A model generated the notes under the pieces. The model saw nothing but the letters and a program-made list of their open reading frames with translations, was not told the origin of the DNA and ran no database searches. Source: Mesotoga infera (GTDB lineage: Bacteria > Thermotogota > Thermotogae > Petrotogales > Kosmotogaceae). Taken from it: a stretch of DNA of 45,924 nt. The position numbers and the translations under genes were made by a program. This document shows positions 7,761 through 15,948 of this stretch, one piece after another (positions within the stretch are counted from its first letter, which is position 1; each line of letters begins with the position of its first letter). The stretch spans positions 1 through 45,924 of the forward strand of contig DSBT01000121.1 of NCBI GenBank assembly GCA_011045915.1, read 5' to 3'.

Positions 7761-8036
7761 ATGTTCTTTGGACTTTTCAGGAAGAAGAAAAAAACTGAGG
7801 GAAGCAGAAAAGAAGCAAAGGATAGACTTGATTCCATAACAGGTGGCCGGAGATACTCGGTACCGGTGAGAGAGGTAATACCACAAGACATTCTTCAAAA
7901 CAGCGGCAAGGATATGGTACATCAGATAAAGACCTATGTCGCTGATAAATACAAGGTTAAGGAAGAGAATGTCAAGGTTCAGCTTGAAGAACATAACGGA
8001 TATGTGGTTATCATCACAAACGTAGTTTTCCACTGA
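7761..8036 (+). CDS. minE: Cell division topological factor MinE
   Basis: MinE stimulates the MinD ATPase and drives the Min oscillation. The N-terminal stretch MFFGLFRKKKK is a short amphipathic, basic membrane-binding helix. The anti-MinCD segment around KEAKDRLDSI and the topological-specificity domain with KVKEENVKVQLEEHNGYVV follow the usual order. Length is 91 residues. I chose the ATG at 7761, 10 nt after GAGGGA. A TTG three codons earlier lies almost on that site. Position directly after minD supports the call. The sequence is diverged from proteobacterial MinE but domain order is intact. Confidence 0.92.
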   Translation: MFFGLFRKKKKTEGSRKEAKDRLDSITGGRRYSVPVREVIPQDILQNSGKDMVHQIKTYVADKYKVKEENVKVQLEEHNGYVVIITNVVFH

Positions 8037-8042
8037 TTTGTC

Positions 8043-8444
8043 ATGAGATACTCCGTAAACACGAAATTTAGAAACCAGCTAATAGACATTACAGATCTCG
8101 TAATCCAGTGTGTCAGAAAGTCGGAAGCTTCTTGTGGTCTTGTCAATGTCTTTGTACCACATACCACGGCCGCAATTACAATTAATGAAAACTCCGATCC
8201 CGATGTTGTTCACGATATCTTGCATTGGATGGGTGATGCGATTCCGAAGAGCAATGAATTCAAACACCTGGAAGGAAACTCAGACGCTCACATAAAGGCA
8301 ACTCTTGTGGGATCTTCGATTTCCATTCCATTCAGAGATGATTCACTCCTTTTGGGAACCTGGCAGTGCGTCTATTTCTGTGAGTTTGATGGTCCCAGAA
8401 GCAGGGAAGTTATCGTTACGATAATAGAAAAAGCAATTCTCTGA
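8043..8444 (+). CDS. YjbQ/UPF0047 family protein
   Basis: This is a 133-residue member of the YjbQ (UPF0047) family. The conserved histidine-rich stretch VFVPHTTAAITINEN, the DPDV segment and the glycine/aspartate-rich SDAHIKATLVGSS segment are all present, and the C-terminal GTWQCVYFCEFDGPR motif is intact. Some family members have weak thiamine-phosphate synthase activity in vitro and a conserved metal site; the physiological role is unsettled. The ATG is 6 nt after the minE stop with no visible ribosome site, so translation is probably coupled to minE. No thiamine gene is nearby. Confidence 0.9.
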   Translation: MRYSVNTKFRNQLIDITDLVIQCVRKSEASCGLVNVFVPHTTAAITINENSDPDVVHDILHWMGDAIPKSNEFKHLEGNSDAHIKATLVGSSISIPFRDDSLLLGTWQCVYFCEFDGPRSREVIVTIIEKAIL

Positions 8445-8497
8445 TGGGTCTCACCTTGCATACTTGTTGAGGATCGAGAGAAGACATAGGGGGCGAT

Positions 8498-11248
8498 ATG
8501 CACAAAGGAAGATTAGCATTTTTTGCTCTTCTGGTTTTTGGATCTTCGCTTTTTGCAATCAGGGGTTTCACGTGGGACATGGGAATCCCTAAGTTCTACT
8601 TCTCTTCGGTTTCGATTGCAGTTTTTGTTGTCTTCAGTTCTCTGAAAGCAGTGAGAAAGCCGTATCGCTTGGGCGTTTCTGTCCCGCAGATCTTCGCTCT
8701 GTTGTTTGGCGCTTACGCGTGCCTCACAACCCTTCAACTGCTTGGCGCCCTGCCTCAGGTCTTTCTTACTTCGCTTGGCTTTGCGATGAATCTGCTTCTC
8801 TTTGTGCTTTTCTCAGTTCTGCTATCTGCAGAGAGGTCCGATGTTCTATTGACAATTCTTCAGCTCTTTATGTTCGCTGGTCTCGTAATTGCCTTCGATG
8901 CGGTTTTTTCATTTTATTCTGGTCACGGTTTGTTGTGGGGAACAGACAACAATCCCTTTTCAAGGGGGAATCTATCTTCAGTAATCGGCAATGTCAATTT
9001 CACCACCGATTTGATGGCCATGTTACTCTTCCCGGCTGCTTTTCTAACAGTTTCAAACAGGAAGATCTGGAAATTCGATAAGATCCGACGAGCTTTTTAT
9101 CTGGCACTTTTTTCGCTGTTCCTGATTGTGATTATGATTGGTCAGACCAGAGCTGTATATTATTCTGTAATAGGGTCCATAATCTTTATCGCGGCTTTCT
9201 CGATCTTCCCTCTTTTGAGATTCAAATTGAGATCCTTCGCTTCAGCGTTGGATAAGCTGTTCATAGTTCTGCTAATTGTTTCGGCCGCGGGAATAATGAT
9301 CATCTACTCGGGCGACAATGTGCTCACCAGTGGAAGGTTCAGCTTTTCAGAAAGGATCTCTTATACTACAGAAGACAGTATCTCTGTTGACGTCAGGATT
9401 CTTCAGTGGAAAGCAGCGGTCAAGCAGTGGGAAAAATCAGCTGTGCTTGGTACTGGATTTGGATCATACAAGTACCTCTCGACAGAAAACATGGGAGAAG
9501 TGATCGTTGAACAACCGAAATACATGTATGTCGCCGGACTTAACAGCATACGCACTCATAACGAGTATCTTCAGCAAATGGGAGAAACGGGAGTAGTCGG
9601 AGTCCTGTTGATTGCAGGCTTCGTAATTTCCATGCTGCTAAACACGATCAAAGTGGTGAGAAAATCTTCCTCGGTAGATAGAATCATACAGTATCTTTTT
9701 CTAACCGCAGGATTGCTGGTAATTTTTGTTCACTCGATTCTTTCTTTTCCCGGACACTTGATGCCCAACGCTTTGTTCGCCGCCTTCCTCTTTGGCTTCA
9801 TTATGAGCCCTGATCTAAGTGGTGAGAGGAGAGCCGGTTTTCACGTGAGCAAAGCTCTTCCTCTATTGATGGTTGTGTTTGCTCTAACCACATCCGTTTT
9901 GATGAGCCGAACTTTTGTCGCTGAAGGTCTCTTTACCAGAGGCTACATAGAGTATAGAAGACTTGAAAGCATAAATCCTCAGATTCCAGAGCTTGTGAAT
10001 TCAATCGGCAACATCAGAAAGGAAGTCGAGGCCGCAGAAAGTCTGGAGGGAAAGTACTCATATCTGCAAAGCGAAATCTATGTATCCGAACGGTTCGACG
10101 CACTGGCTGAGAGATATCCGAACGCGCCAGTCGAACTACTTCAATCAATGGCTTCTGAAGAACGTGAAAAGGCCTTTGAATCGACTTTGACGGGACTGAA
10201 CTCTAAGCTCAGAGCTGCTTCTTCGGCCCTTCTAAATGCAAGACAGGATTCGACTGAGAGTTTCTACTCCGCAATGCGAAATCTATCAACTTCACGGGAA
10301 ATTTCGGGAGGTCAATATCTGTCGGAGGCTTACCTTGGGTATATGTATTTGACGGCACAAAGAAAGGAAGACTTTCGTCTGAAATTAAACATGGCAGGAA
10401 GGGATATCGGAAACGCTTTCAGAGAGATTTTCTCAAGAGCTGATATTTTCTCAGACTGGCTTAGCGAAGATACTTCACCCGGAGCAATGCTGCGTGAACT
10501 CCAAATTGATCACGCCTATTTGAGCGGCTTGGCAGATCTTCTTAAGCCAGACCTTGAAGCGACGGCCGTATCAGAACTCCTTGAGAATATAGATGTAAAC
10601 CTGCTGATAGATTATCAGGTGACTCTCGATGCAATAGATGCCCTACTGCGATCCCTAAAAATATCTCCTGATCTTCAGGTGGTGAGGAATGCGGCCAACC
10701 TTCTCTTTCGAGTAATCGCTTCTTCCGAAATGATTGCCAACGAACTTGAGAATTTCGACCCTTACGTAATTAGCAGTAACGACTTGAATAGTCTTGTAGA
10801 AACGATCAAAAGAATTCCAGAATCAGAAAGAGAAGACCTTACGACTCTCTATGATATCGCGATTGATTACAATCCCGGAGGATGGCTAAAAGGGAACGAT
10901 AACATTTACGGCGAATATTCGAGAAACCTGCTGCTGCTTTACGGTTTGGAGGCATTGGATAAAGTGCTTGAAATAGCAGAAAAAGAAGTGTTCGCATGGA
11001 GTGTGATGAAAGCCACCGATAGAGTTGTTCCTTCAGGCTCGATAGGAGAACTGACTCCTCTCAAAGAGCATGTTTCAAAGACTTGGTTTGACGATCTGTA
11101 TGGAGAAGTGCATTCCTGGTGCAAAGACACTTCAATAGAGATCTCAATGGAGATTGAGGAAGGAGAGCTCTCTGAAGAAGCTTTGAGTAAAGCGAAGACG
11201 GCCCTCGACAATAGCGAGAAGTTCCTGCAGCTTCATTTGTTGTGGTAA
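8498..11248 (+). CDS. Large O-antigen ligase-like membrane protein with long helical C-terminal region
   Basis: About twelve hydrophobic segments fill residues 5-470. The Wzy_C / O-antigen-ligase signature is visible: Arg299 and Trp303, then GTGFGSYKYL (318-327), RTHNEYLQQMGETG (352-365). These enzymes transfer or polymerise lipid-linked glycans on the outer side of the inner membrane. The last 440 residues (about 475-916) are highly charged and predicted helical by eye, with repeated leucine-rich segments. This is roughly as long as the membrane part and has no domain I recognise. The start ATG has GGGGGCG 4 nt upstream. It is a lone gene between yjbQ and the SmsC-like gene. The glycan substrate is unknown; an envelope polysaccharide is the reasonable guess. 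Confidence 0.8.
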   Translation: MHKGRLAFFALLVFGSSLFAIRGFTWDMGIPKFYFSSVSIAVFVVFSSLKAVRKPYRLGVSVPQIFALLFGAYACLTTLQLLGALPQVFLTSLGFAMNLLLFVLFSVLLSAERSDVLLTILQLFMFAGLVIAFDAVFSFYSGHGLLWGTDNNPFSRGNLSSVIGNVNFTTDLMAMLLFPAAFLTVSNRKIWKFDKIRRAFYLALFSLFLIVIMIGQTRAVYYSVIGSIIFIAAFSIFPLLRFKLRSFASALDKLFIVLLIVSAAGIMIIYSGDNVLTSGRFSFSERISYTTEDSISVDVRILQWKAAVKQWEKSAVLGTGFGSYKYLSTENMGEVIVEQPKYMYVAGLNSIRTHNEYLQQMGETGVVGVLLIAGFVISMLLNTIKVVRKSSSVDRIIQYLFLTAGLLVIFVHSILSFPGHLMPNALFAAFLFGFIMSPDLSGERRAGFHVSKALPLLMVVFALTTSVLMSRTFVAEGLFTRGYIEYRRLESINPQIPELVNSIGNIRKEVEAAESLEGKYSYLQSEIYVSERFDALAERYPNAPVELLQSMASEEREKAFESTLTGLNSKLRAASSALLNARQDSTESFYSAMRNLSTSREISGGQYLSEAYLGYMYLTAQRKEDFRLKLNMAGRDIGNAFREIFSRADIFSDWLSEDTSPGAMLRELQIDHAYLSGLADLLKPDLEATAVSELLENIDVNLLIDYQVTLDAIDALLRSLKISPDLQVVRNAANLLFRVIASSEMIANELENFDPYVISSNDLNSLVETIKRIPESEREDLTTLYDIAIDYNPGGWLKGNDNIYGEYSRNLLLLYGLEALDKVLEIAEKEVFAWSVMKATDRVVPSGSIGELTPLKEHVSKTWFDDLYGEVHSWCKDTSIEISMEIEEGELSEEALSKAKTALDNSEKFLQLHLLW

Positions 11249-11348
11249 GAATCAAAAGTCACCGGGGCGTTACACAGGTAATATGCCGGGTAATGTGGAC
11301 GTTATTAATCGGACTTATGATTGTGTTGATGTAAATGGAGGTATGTTT

Positions 11349-12086
11349 ATGCTGGAGGTCAAGGAAATCAAGTTAGTCCGGGAAGAACGCAAGATTCTGA
11401 ACAATCTCACGGCTTCCTTTGAAAAGGGTCGAGTTTACGCGATTCTCGGAAACAACGGCGTTGGAAAATCAACATTATCATATGTTCTTATGGGTCTTGA
11501 GTCGCATAAAGACTACGAGGGAAATATATACTTTGATGGGGAAGAGATAGATCTCTTGTCAGTATCGGAGAGAGCAAAGAAAGGCATCTCTCTTGGTTGG
11601 CAGGAACCGGTAAGATTTGAGGGACTCACCGTTAGGGAGTATCTAACTCTTGGCGGCAAACTGAAGCTTTCCGCTGAAGAGCTGAATGAGACGCTTTCCA
11701 CAGTGGGTCTCAACAGAGAGTACCTTGATAGGCTTGTTGATGAATCGCTGAGCGGCGGTGAGAGGAAGAGAGTTGAACTGGCTTCAATAATACTGGTGAA
11801 TCCCCGAGTCACTATTCTCGATGAACCTGATTCCGGAATAGACATAATGTCAATGGAAATGATTGAGCATGTGCTCGAAAGACTTAGCGATAAAGGCTCC
11901 ATAGTCATAATCATCACCCACCGGGAGGAAATCGCCAGGATGGCGGACGAAGCCTACCTACTTTGTGGAGGCAGAATACTTGCTTCCGGTGAACCGGAAG
12001 AAATAGTGAGTTTTTACAGAAAACTCTGTGACAGCTGTCAGCACATTAATGAGCCGGTTAAGGAAGGCGGTCTTCCAAATGATTGA
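11349..12086 (+). CDS. SufC-like ABC ATPase of the minimal SUF system (SmsC type)
   Basis: This is a 245-residue ABC ATPase with Walker A GNNGVGKST (34-42), Q-loop region GWQEPVRFEG (83-92), signature LSGGE (134-138), Walker B with ILDEPDSGID (156-165) and a His at TTH-like ITHREE (190-194). DSGID in place of the transporter-type motif is typical of SufC-class ATPases that drive Fe-S scaffolds. The start is the ATG at 11349, 7 nt after GGAGG; the ATG at 11343 touches the same site. An open frame continues upstream to 11283 without support. The SufB-like gene overlaps its end by 8 nt. The C-terminus has a CDSC pair (227, 230). A lone SufB-like partner, without SufD, SufS or SufU nearby, points to the SmsCB arrangement. 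Confidence 0.85.
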   Translation: MLEVKEIKLVREERKILNNLTASFEKGRVYAILGNNGVGKSTLSYVLMGLESHKDYEGNIYFDGEEIDLLSVSERAKKGISLGWQEPVRFEGLTVREYLTLGGKLKLSAEELNETLSTVGLNREYLDRLVDESLSGGERKRVELASIILVNPRVTILDEPDSGIDIMSMEMIEHVLERLSDKGSIVIIITHREEIARMADEAYLLCGGRILASGEPEEIVSFYRKLCDSCQHINEPVKEGGLPND

Positions 12087-13035
12087 ATCGAACTACGAAA
12101 GAGAATTCAAAGCAATTGCCAATGAGTATGAGAAATCAGGCGGTAATGTCTCTGATTTCTTGAGGAAGGATATTGTATCAATCATTGTTAGCGGTAATAA
12201 AGTGATTGGCAGAAACACGGTGGATGGTGTGCATGTGAGGGCAGAAGAACTGGACAACGGAGTAGAGATTTGGATTGACATCGATGATGGCACAGTTATA
12301 GATAATCCAATACATCTCTGCACTGGTTACTTGAAGCCAGAAGGAACTCAGGAGATTCTCATTCATAATCATTTGGGAGACAGAGCTAAGGCGAAATTCA
12401 TTTCTCACTGCGTCTTTCCAAGCGGCGTGAACTTTACTCACTCCATGGTCGCCGATACAGATGTTGGAAAACACTCCGAAATGTTGTACGAAGACACGCA
12501 CATGCACAGCAAGGATGGCGGTGTAACCGTCAAGGCGACATATAATACAGTCGTCAGAGAGGGTGGTACCTTTCAGAACCTTTTTTATCTGACAAAGACC
12601 AGGGTCGGAAAGCTTTTCGTGAAGATGAATGTTTCTCTTGAGAAATATGCATCGGCTCATATAGAATCCAAGGTTTATGAGCGTGAAGATGACTATCTCG
12701 AAATAGATGAAGAACTCTATCTGAATGGCGAGGGCTCTTCTGGAATAGCAAAGACCACTGTATTTGCTACCGACAGAAGCAGGGCCAAGATTATCAACAA
12801 AGCCTATGGAAATGCACCTTTCTCAAGAGGACACATAGAATGCAACGAGATCATCAAAGGTGACTCCGTAGAAGTCGGAACGGTTCCCGAGTTGTACGTC
12901 ACAAATGAGAAGGCCGAGCTTACTCACGAAGCTTCGATCGGAAGAGTAAACGTAAAGCAGATGGAGACATTGATGTCCAAGGGTTTGAGTGAAGAAGAGG
13001 CAACTGACATGATTGTCAGAGGAATGCTCAGATAG
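12079..13035 (+). CDS. SufB/SufD-family scaffold of the minimal SUF system (SmsB type)
   Basis: This 318-residue protein has the beta-helix core of SufB/SufD and the family C-terminal segment THEASIGRVNVKQ (282-294) then LMSKGLSEEEA. The cysteine at 255 (IECNEI) sits where the SufB core cysteine falls, and His283-Glu284 match the His-Glu pair of SufB. Cys81 and Cys111 are further candidates for ligands. It is much shorter than the SufB encoded at 35955-37349 (464 residues), lacking the long N-terminal region. The ATG at 12079 lies inside the end of the ATPase gene (8-nt overlap) with AAGGAAGG upstream. It probably forms a B2C2 assembly scaffold with the preceding protein (family inference). 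Confidence 0.85.
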   Translation: MIESNYEREFKAIANEYEKSGGNVSDFLRKDIVSIIVSGNKVIGRNTVDGVHVRAEELDNGVEIWIDIDDGTVIDNPIHLCTGYLKPEGTQEILIHNHLGDRAKAKFISHCVFPSGVNFTHSMVADTDVGKHSEMLYEDTHMHSKDGGVTVKATYNTVVREGGTFQNLFYLTKTRVGKLFVKMNVSLEKYASAHIESKVYEREDDYLEIDEELYLNGEGSSGIAKTTVFATDRSRAKIINKAYGNAPFSRGHIECNEIIKGDSVEVGTVPELYVTNEKAELTHEASIGRVNVKQMETLMSKGLSEEEATDMIVRGMLR

Positions 13036-13051
13036 AAATGGGGGGAGTTCT

Positions 13052-14080
13052 TTGAATTACTCGGAGCAGTTTCTTGTAGAAAAACTAGTGCATCTAGCCA
13101 AGATACCTAGTCCTTCCGGTTTCACCGATGCGATAATTACTTATCTGGATTCTGAACTGCGAGGAATGGGACTCAATCCACGAAGAACAAGAAAAGGTGC
13201 TCTTGTCGTCGAGATAGGCGGGCAGAAAAGACCGATAGTGTTGGCAGCTCACGTAGACACTCTTGGAGCAATGGTGAAGTCTTTGAAGCCAAACGGGCGG
13301 CTTGAGATCACGAATATCGGTGGTTTCACTATGAACAGCATAGAAAACGAGAACTGCATCGTTCACACAAAATTCGGCAAATCCTTTACAGGTACCATTC
13401 AGTCGATTTCACCTTCAGTTCACGTCTTCGAAAATGCTCGAACACTTGAGCGGAAGATCTCTAATATGGAGATTCGTGTCGATGAAGAAGTTAAAGACGA
13501 CAAAGCACTTCGAAAACTGGGAATAGAAGCAGGCGATTTTATCTCATTCGATCCCAGAGTGACTGTGACCGAAAATGGTTTTGTGAAATCAAGGCATCTG
13601 GATGACAAAGCGAGCGTGGCCGTTTTACTTGATCTGGCAAGAAGGGCCTCCTCCGGCGAGCTGACTCTTGTAAGAAAGACATATCTCTTCTTCTCAAACT
13701 ATGAAGAGGTAGGTCACGGAGCCTCCGCAGCAATGCCTGAGGACTGTGAAGAGATCATTTCGGTCGATATGGGCGCGATAGGTGATACTTTGAAGACTGA
13801 CGAATTCGTAGTTTCTATATGCGCTAAGGATTCAGGCGGTCCTTACGATAGTTCCGTTGTAAGGAATTTGATCGAAACAGCAAAAAGAGTCGGCGCCGAT
13901 TATTCAGTCGATATATATCCTTTCTACGGATCTGATGTGGAAGCATCTCTTAGAGCTGGGTACGACGTCAAATTTGGACTTGTTGGCCCGGGAGTTGAAG
14001 CATCCCATGGTTATGAAAGGACTCATTGCAGAGCTTTGGAAAATACCTTGAAGCTTCTGATGGGATATATTGAAAGCTGA
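13052..14080 (+). CDS. M42 family metallo-aminopeptidase
   Basis: This is an M42 (YsdC/FrvX-type) dinuclear-metal aminopeptidase of 342 residues; these form large tetrahedral complexes that trim peptides. The metal ligands are recognisable: His and Asp in LAAHVDTLG, the bridging Asp in SRHLDDKAS, the catalytic Glu pair in FSNYEEVGHGAS, Asp in SVDMGAIGD, and the last His in SHGYERTH. I chose the TTG at 13052, 4 nt after GGGGGAG; no ATG is available. It follows the SmsB-like gene by 16 nt and so may share its transcript. Substrate preference (glutamyl, lysyl or broad) cannot be read. Confidence 0.9.
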   Translation: MNYSEQFLVEKLVHLAKIPSPSGFTDAIITYLDSELRGMGLNPRRTRKGALVVEIGGQKRPIVLAAHVDTLGAMVKSLKPNGRLEITNIGGFTMNSIENENCIVHTKFGKSFTGTIQSISPSVHVFENARTLERKISNMEIRVDEEVKDDKALRKLGIEAGDFISFDPRVTVTENGFVKSRHLDDKASVAVLLDLARRASSGELTLVRKTYLFFSNYEEVGHGASAAMPEDCEEIISVDMGAIGDTLKTDEFVVSICAKDSGGPYDSSVVRNLIETAKRVGADYSVDIYPFYGSDVEASLRAGYDVKFGLVGPGVEASHGYERTHCRALENTLKLLMGYIES

Positions 14081-14109
14081 GGCGCCGCAGTGCCCCAGCC
14101 ATCTAAAAA

Positions 14110-14535
14110 CTAGAATACTATCTTGCCTTTCTTCTGTCCCTTTTCCTGACCAAGCTGGTTTACAAAGCCTGCGGGCGCAACATCGATGACTTTGCTTTTC
14201 TCAGCTTCCATAGCCTCTTGAAGCCTCTTCTTGTAGGCATCCATTTTTTCCTTGAGCTCGGTTACATCTCCTTCTAACCAACCAAAAATGCTTTCGGTTA
14301 GCTTCGAGGAAATCTCCTCAATCTCATCGCTTTCTTCCATCATTCCAGCGTTCTTCGTGACCTCGAGCTCTTCACTCACTGCCTTCTCGACATCTTCCCT
14401 TGTAAGCTCTGGCAACGTTGCCTTCACCAAACGCATAGCTATGTTAGTTCTAAGCCTTAGATCATCTATAGTCGCCTCTAGATTATCTACTCTCGACATT
14501 ATCGCTCCTAAGAATTGATCAAGTGAAATCTGCAT
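14110..14535 (-). CDS. Hypothetical coiled-coil protein
   Basis: I do not recognise this 141-residue protein. It is acidic and almost wholly helical by eye, with heptad-like leucine/isoleucine spacing in about 8-35 and a second charged helix around 85-115. The C-terminal 25 residues are rich in Gly, Lys and Gln and look disordered. No Cys or His cluster, signal peptide or membrane span is present. The ATG at 14535 has a good GGGAG site 10 nt upstream, which supports it being real. It comes 91 nt after the membrane-protein gene at the end of the alaX-dnaB run and converges on the M42 gene. Confidence 0.7.
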   Translation of the reverse strand: MQISLDQFLGAIMSRVDNLEATIDDLRLRTNIAMRLVKATLPELTREDVEKAVSEELEVTKNAGMMEESDEIEEISSKLTESIFGWLEGDVTELKEKMDAYKKRLQEAMEAEKSKVIDVAPAGFVNQLGQEKGQKKGKIVF

Positions 14536-14626
14536 CTCTTTTCAGCTCCCTTCAACATTTTCTCTCATAATGATTTTACTACCGAAAAGATCAACTATAG
14601 TTAAGGCTATGTTTTTGATCGTAATA

Positions 14627-15190
14627 CTAATCCTTTCTGTCGAATCGATGCCTGAGTCTAAACAGCCACAAAGAAAGAACACCGACAAGCAGAAAGGCAA
14701 ACAAATCGCCCGATGCAATTTCGAACAGCCAGAAAGAAGGAAGGTAAATGTTTGCAAAAAATGGAAGAGTGAAGGCCGTCGGGAACAGCCAGCCCGAAAG
14801 AAGCATAGCGCCAGCAAGTGAGACAGCAATTAGTCTCTCCCGGAGCTCTCTTATTTTCCTAAATACCAGGAAAGAAATCGAAGCAATTGAAGCAATAAGA
14901 GCATAGGAGGAGATAATTCCAAGCGCTGACTGCAAGTTCCTGTTCTGATCGGCCAGAATCACAGTTGCCAAAATCAGAGTACACGGCTTCTTCAAAATTC
15001 CTCTAACGATTCTGGACAAAGCGTACGTAGATTCGATCTTTCTTTCGAACTGCGGTCTATATACTATGACTCCCAGCAAGATTGTGAAGAGCAGCAAGCC
15101 CTTTGATAGAGAGGGACCCCAGAAAAACAAGACGGAAACCGCCAGAAAGCCAATGAGAACCTCCTGAAGGAGGATCATCACTCTCTTCAC
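14627..15190 (-). CDS. Small polytopic membrane protein, possible ABC transporter membrane subunit
   Basis: This 187-residue protein has about five to six hydrophobic segments with few charges between them and a basic C-terminus. I see no family motif. Its GTG start overlaps the stop of the upstream ABC ATPase (GTGA), with GGAGGG 4 nt before it. This tight coupling suggests it is the membrane partner of that ATPase, although it is short for an ABC-2 permease and could be one subunit of several or a degenerate permease. A Cys at about residue 70 is the only one in the centre. Confidence 0.7.
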   Translation of the reverse strand: MKRVMILLQEVLIGFLAVSVLFFWGPSLSKGLLLFTILLGVIVYRPQFERKIESTYALSRIVRGILKKPCTLILATVILADQNRNLQSALGIISSYALIASIASISFLVFRKIRELRERLIAVSLAGAMLLSGWLFPTAFTLPFFANIYLPSFWLFEIASGDLFAFLLVGVLSLWLFRLRHRFDRKD

Positions 15191-15948
15191 GTTCCCTCCT
15201 GTAAGCTCTTAACCAAAGCCTCTATGCTGCTGTCGCCCGTAATATCAAGAAAAAGCTCTTCAAGAGTGGATTCAACACTTCCAAAATCCTCTCTCAGGGC
15301 TGAAAGTGTCCCCTCGGCAATGAGCCTTCCTCTATCAATGATTCCTATCCTGTCACACATCTTCTCGGCAACCTCAAGCACGTGAGTTGTCACGAAAACG
15401 GTCGTTCCCCTATCGGCCATGTTTCTCAACCAGGCCTTTAATTTGCCCGCACTTGACGCATCAAGACCCACAGTGGGTTCATCGAGAAAGATAACGGCTG
15501 GCTCTCTCATAAGGGCAATGGCAACCATCAGCTTCTGTTTCATTCCGTGCGAATAATCGCCTATGTATTTTCCGAGGTAGTCGATCTTGAAGGCATCGGC
15601 AATGTCCATAAGCTTCGACATAGTCTCTTTTGGAGGAAGACGGTAAATGTCAATTATGAATTTGACAAACTCGACGCCTTTCAAGTTGTCATACATCTTA
15701 GGTTCATCAGGAACAACAGAGATCAACCTCTTTATTTCCATTTTGTTTCTCTCAATATCCAATCCGGCTATTTTGATCTTTCCTGAACTCGGAGCAATTA
15801 CCCCGGTGAGCATCTTAATGGTCGTTGTCTTTCCAGCTCCATTAGGTCCTAGAAAACCGTAGATCTCACCGGAGGGAATGTTTAGATTAAGCCGGTCAAC
15901 AGCGCGGAGGTTTCCGAAACTCCTGGTCAAATTCAGAGCTTCGATCAT
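15187..15948 (-). CDS. ABC-2-type transporter ATP-binding protein
   Basis: This is a CcmA/NatA-like ATPase of 253 residues. Walker A is GPNGAGKTT (about 34-42), the Q-loop lies near VVPDEPKMYDNL, the signature is YSHGMKQKL (variant of LSGGQ, usual in this subfamily) and Walker B is VIFLDEPTVGLD. The switch His is in VTTHVLE. The variant signature and the 'DEPTVGLD' wording are typical of exporters with ABC-2 permeases. Start ATG overlaps the dnaB stop (ATGA); its own stop overlaps the membrane-protein start. Substrate unknown. Confidence 0.9.
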   Translation of the reverse strand: MIEALNLTRSFGNLRAVDRLNLNIPSGEIYGFLGPNGAGKTTTIKMLTGVIAPSSGKIKIAGLDIERNKMEIKRLISVVPDEPKMYDNLKGVEFVKFIIDIYRLPPKETMSKLMDIADAFKIDYLGKYIGDYSHGMKQKLMVAIALMREPAVIFLDEPTVGLDASSAGKLKAWLRNMADRGTTVFVTTHVLEVAEKMCDRIGIIDRGRLIAEGTLSALREDFGSVESTLEELFLDITGDSSIEALVKSLQEGT

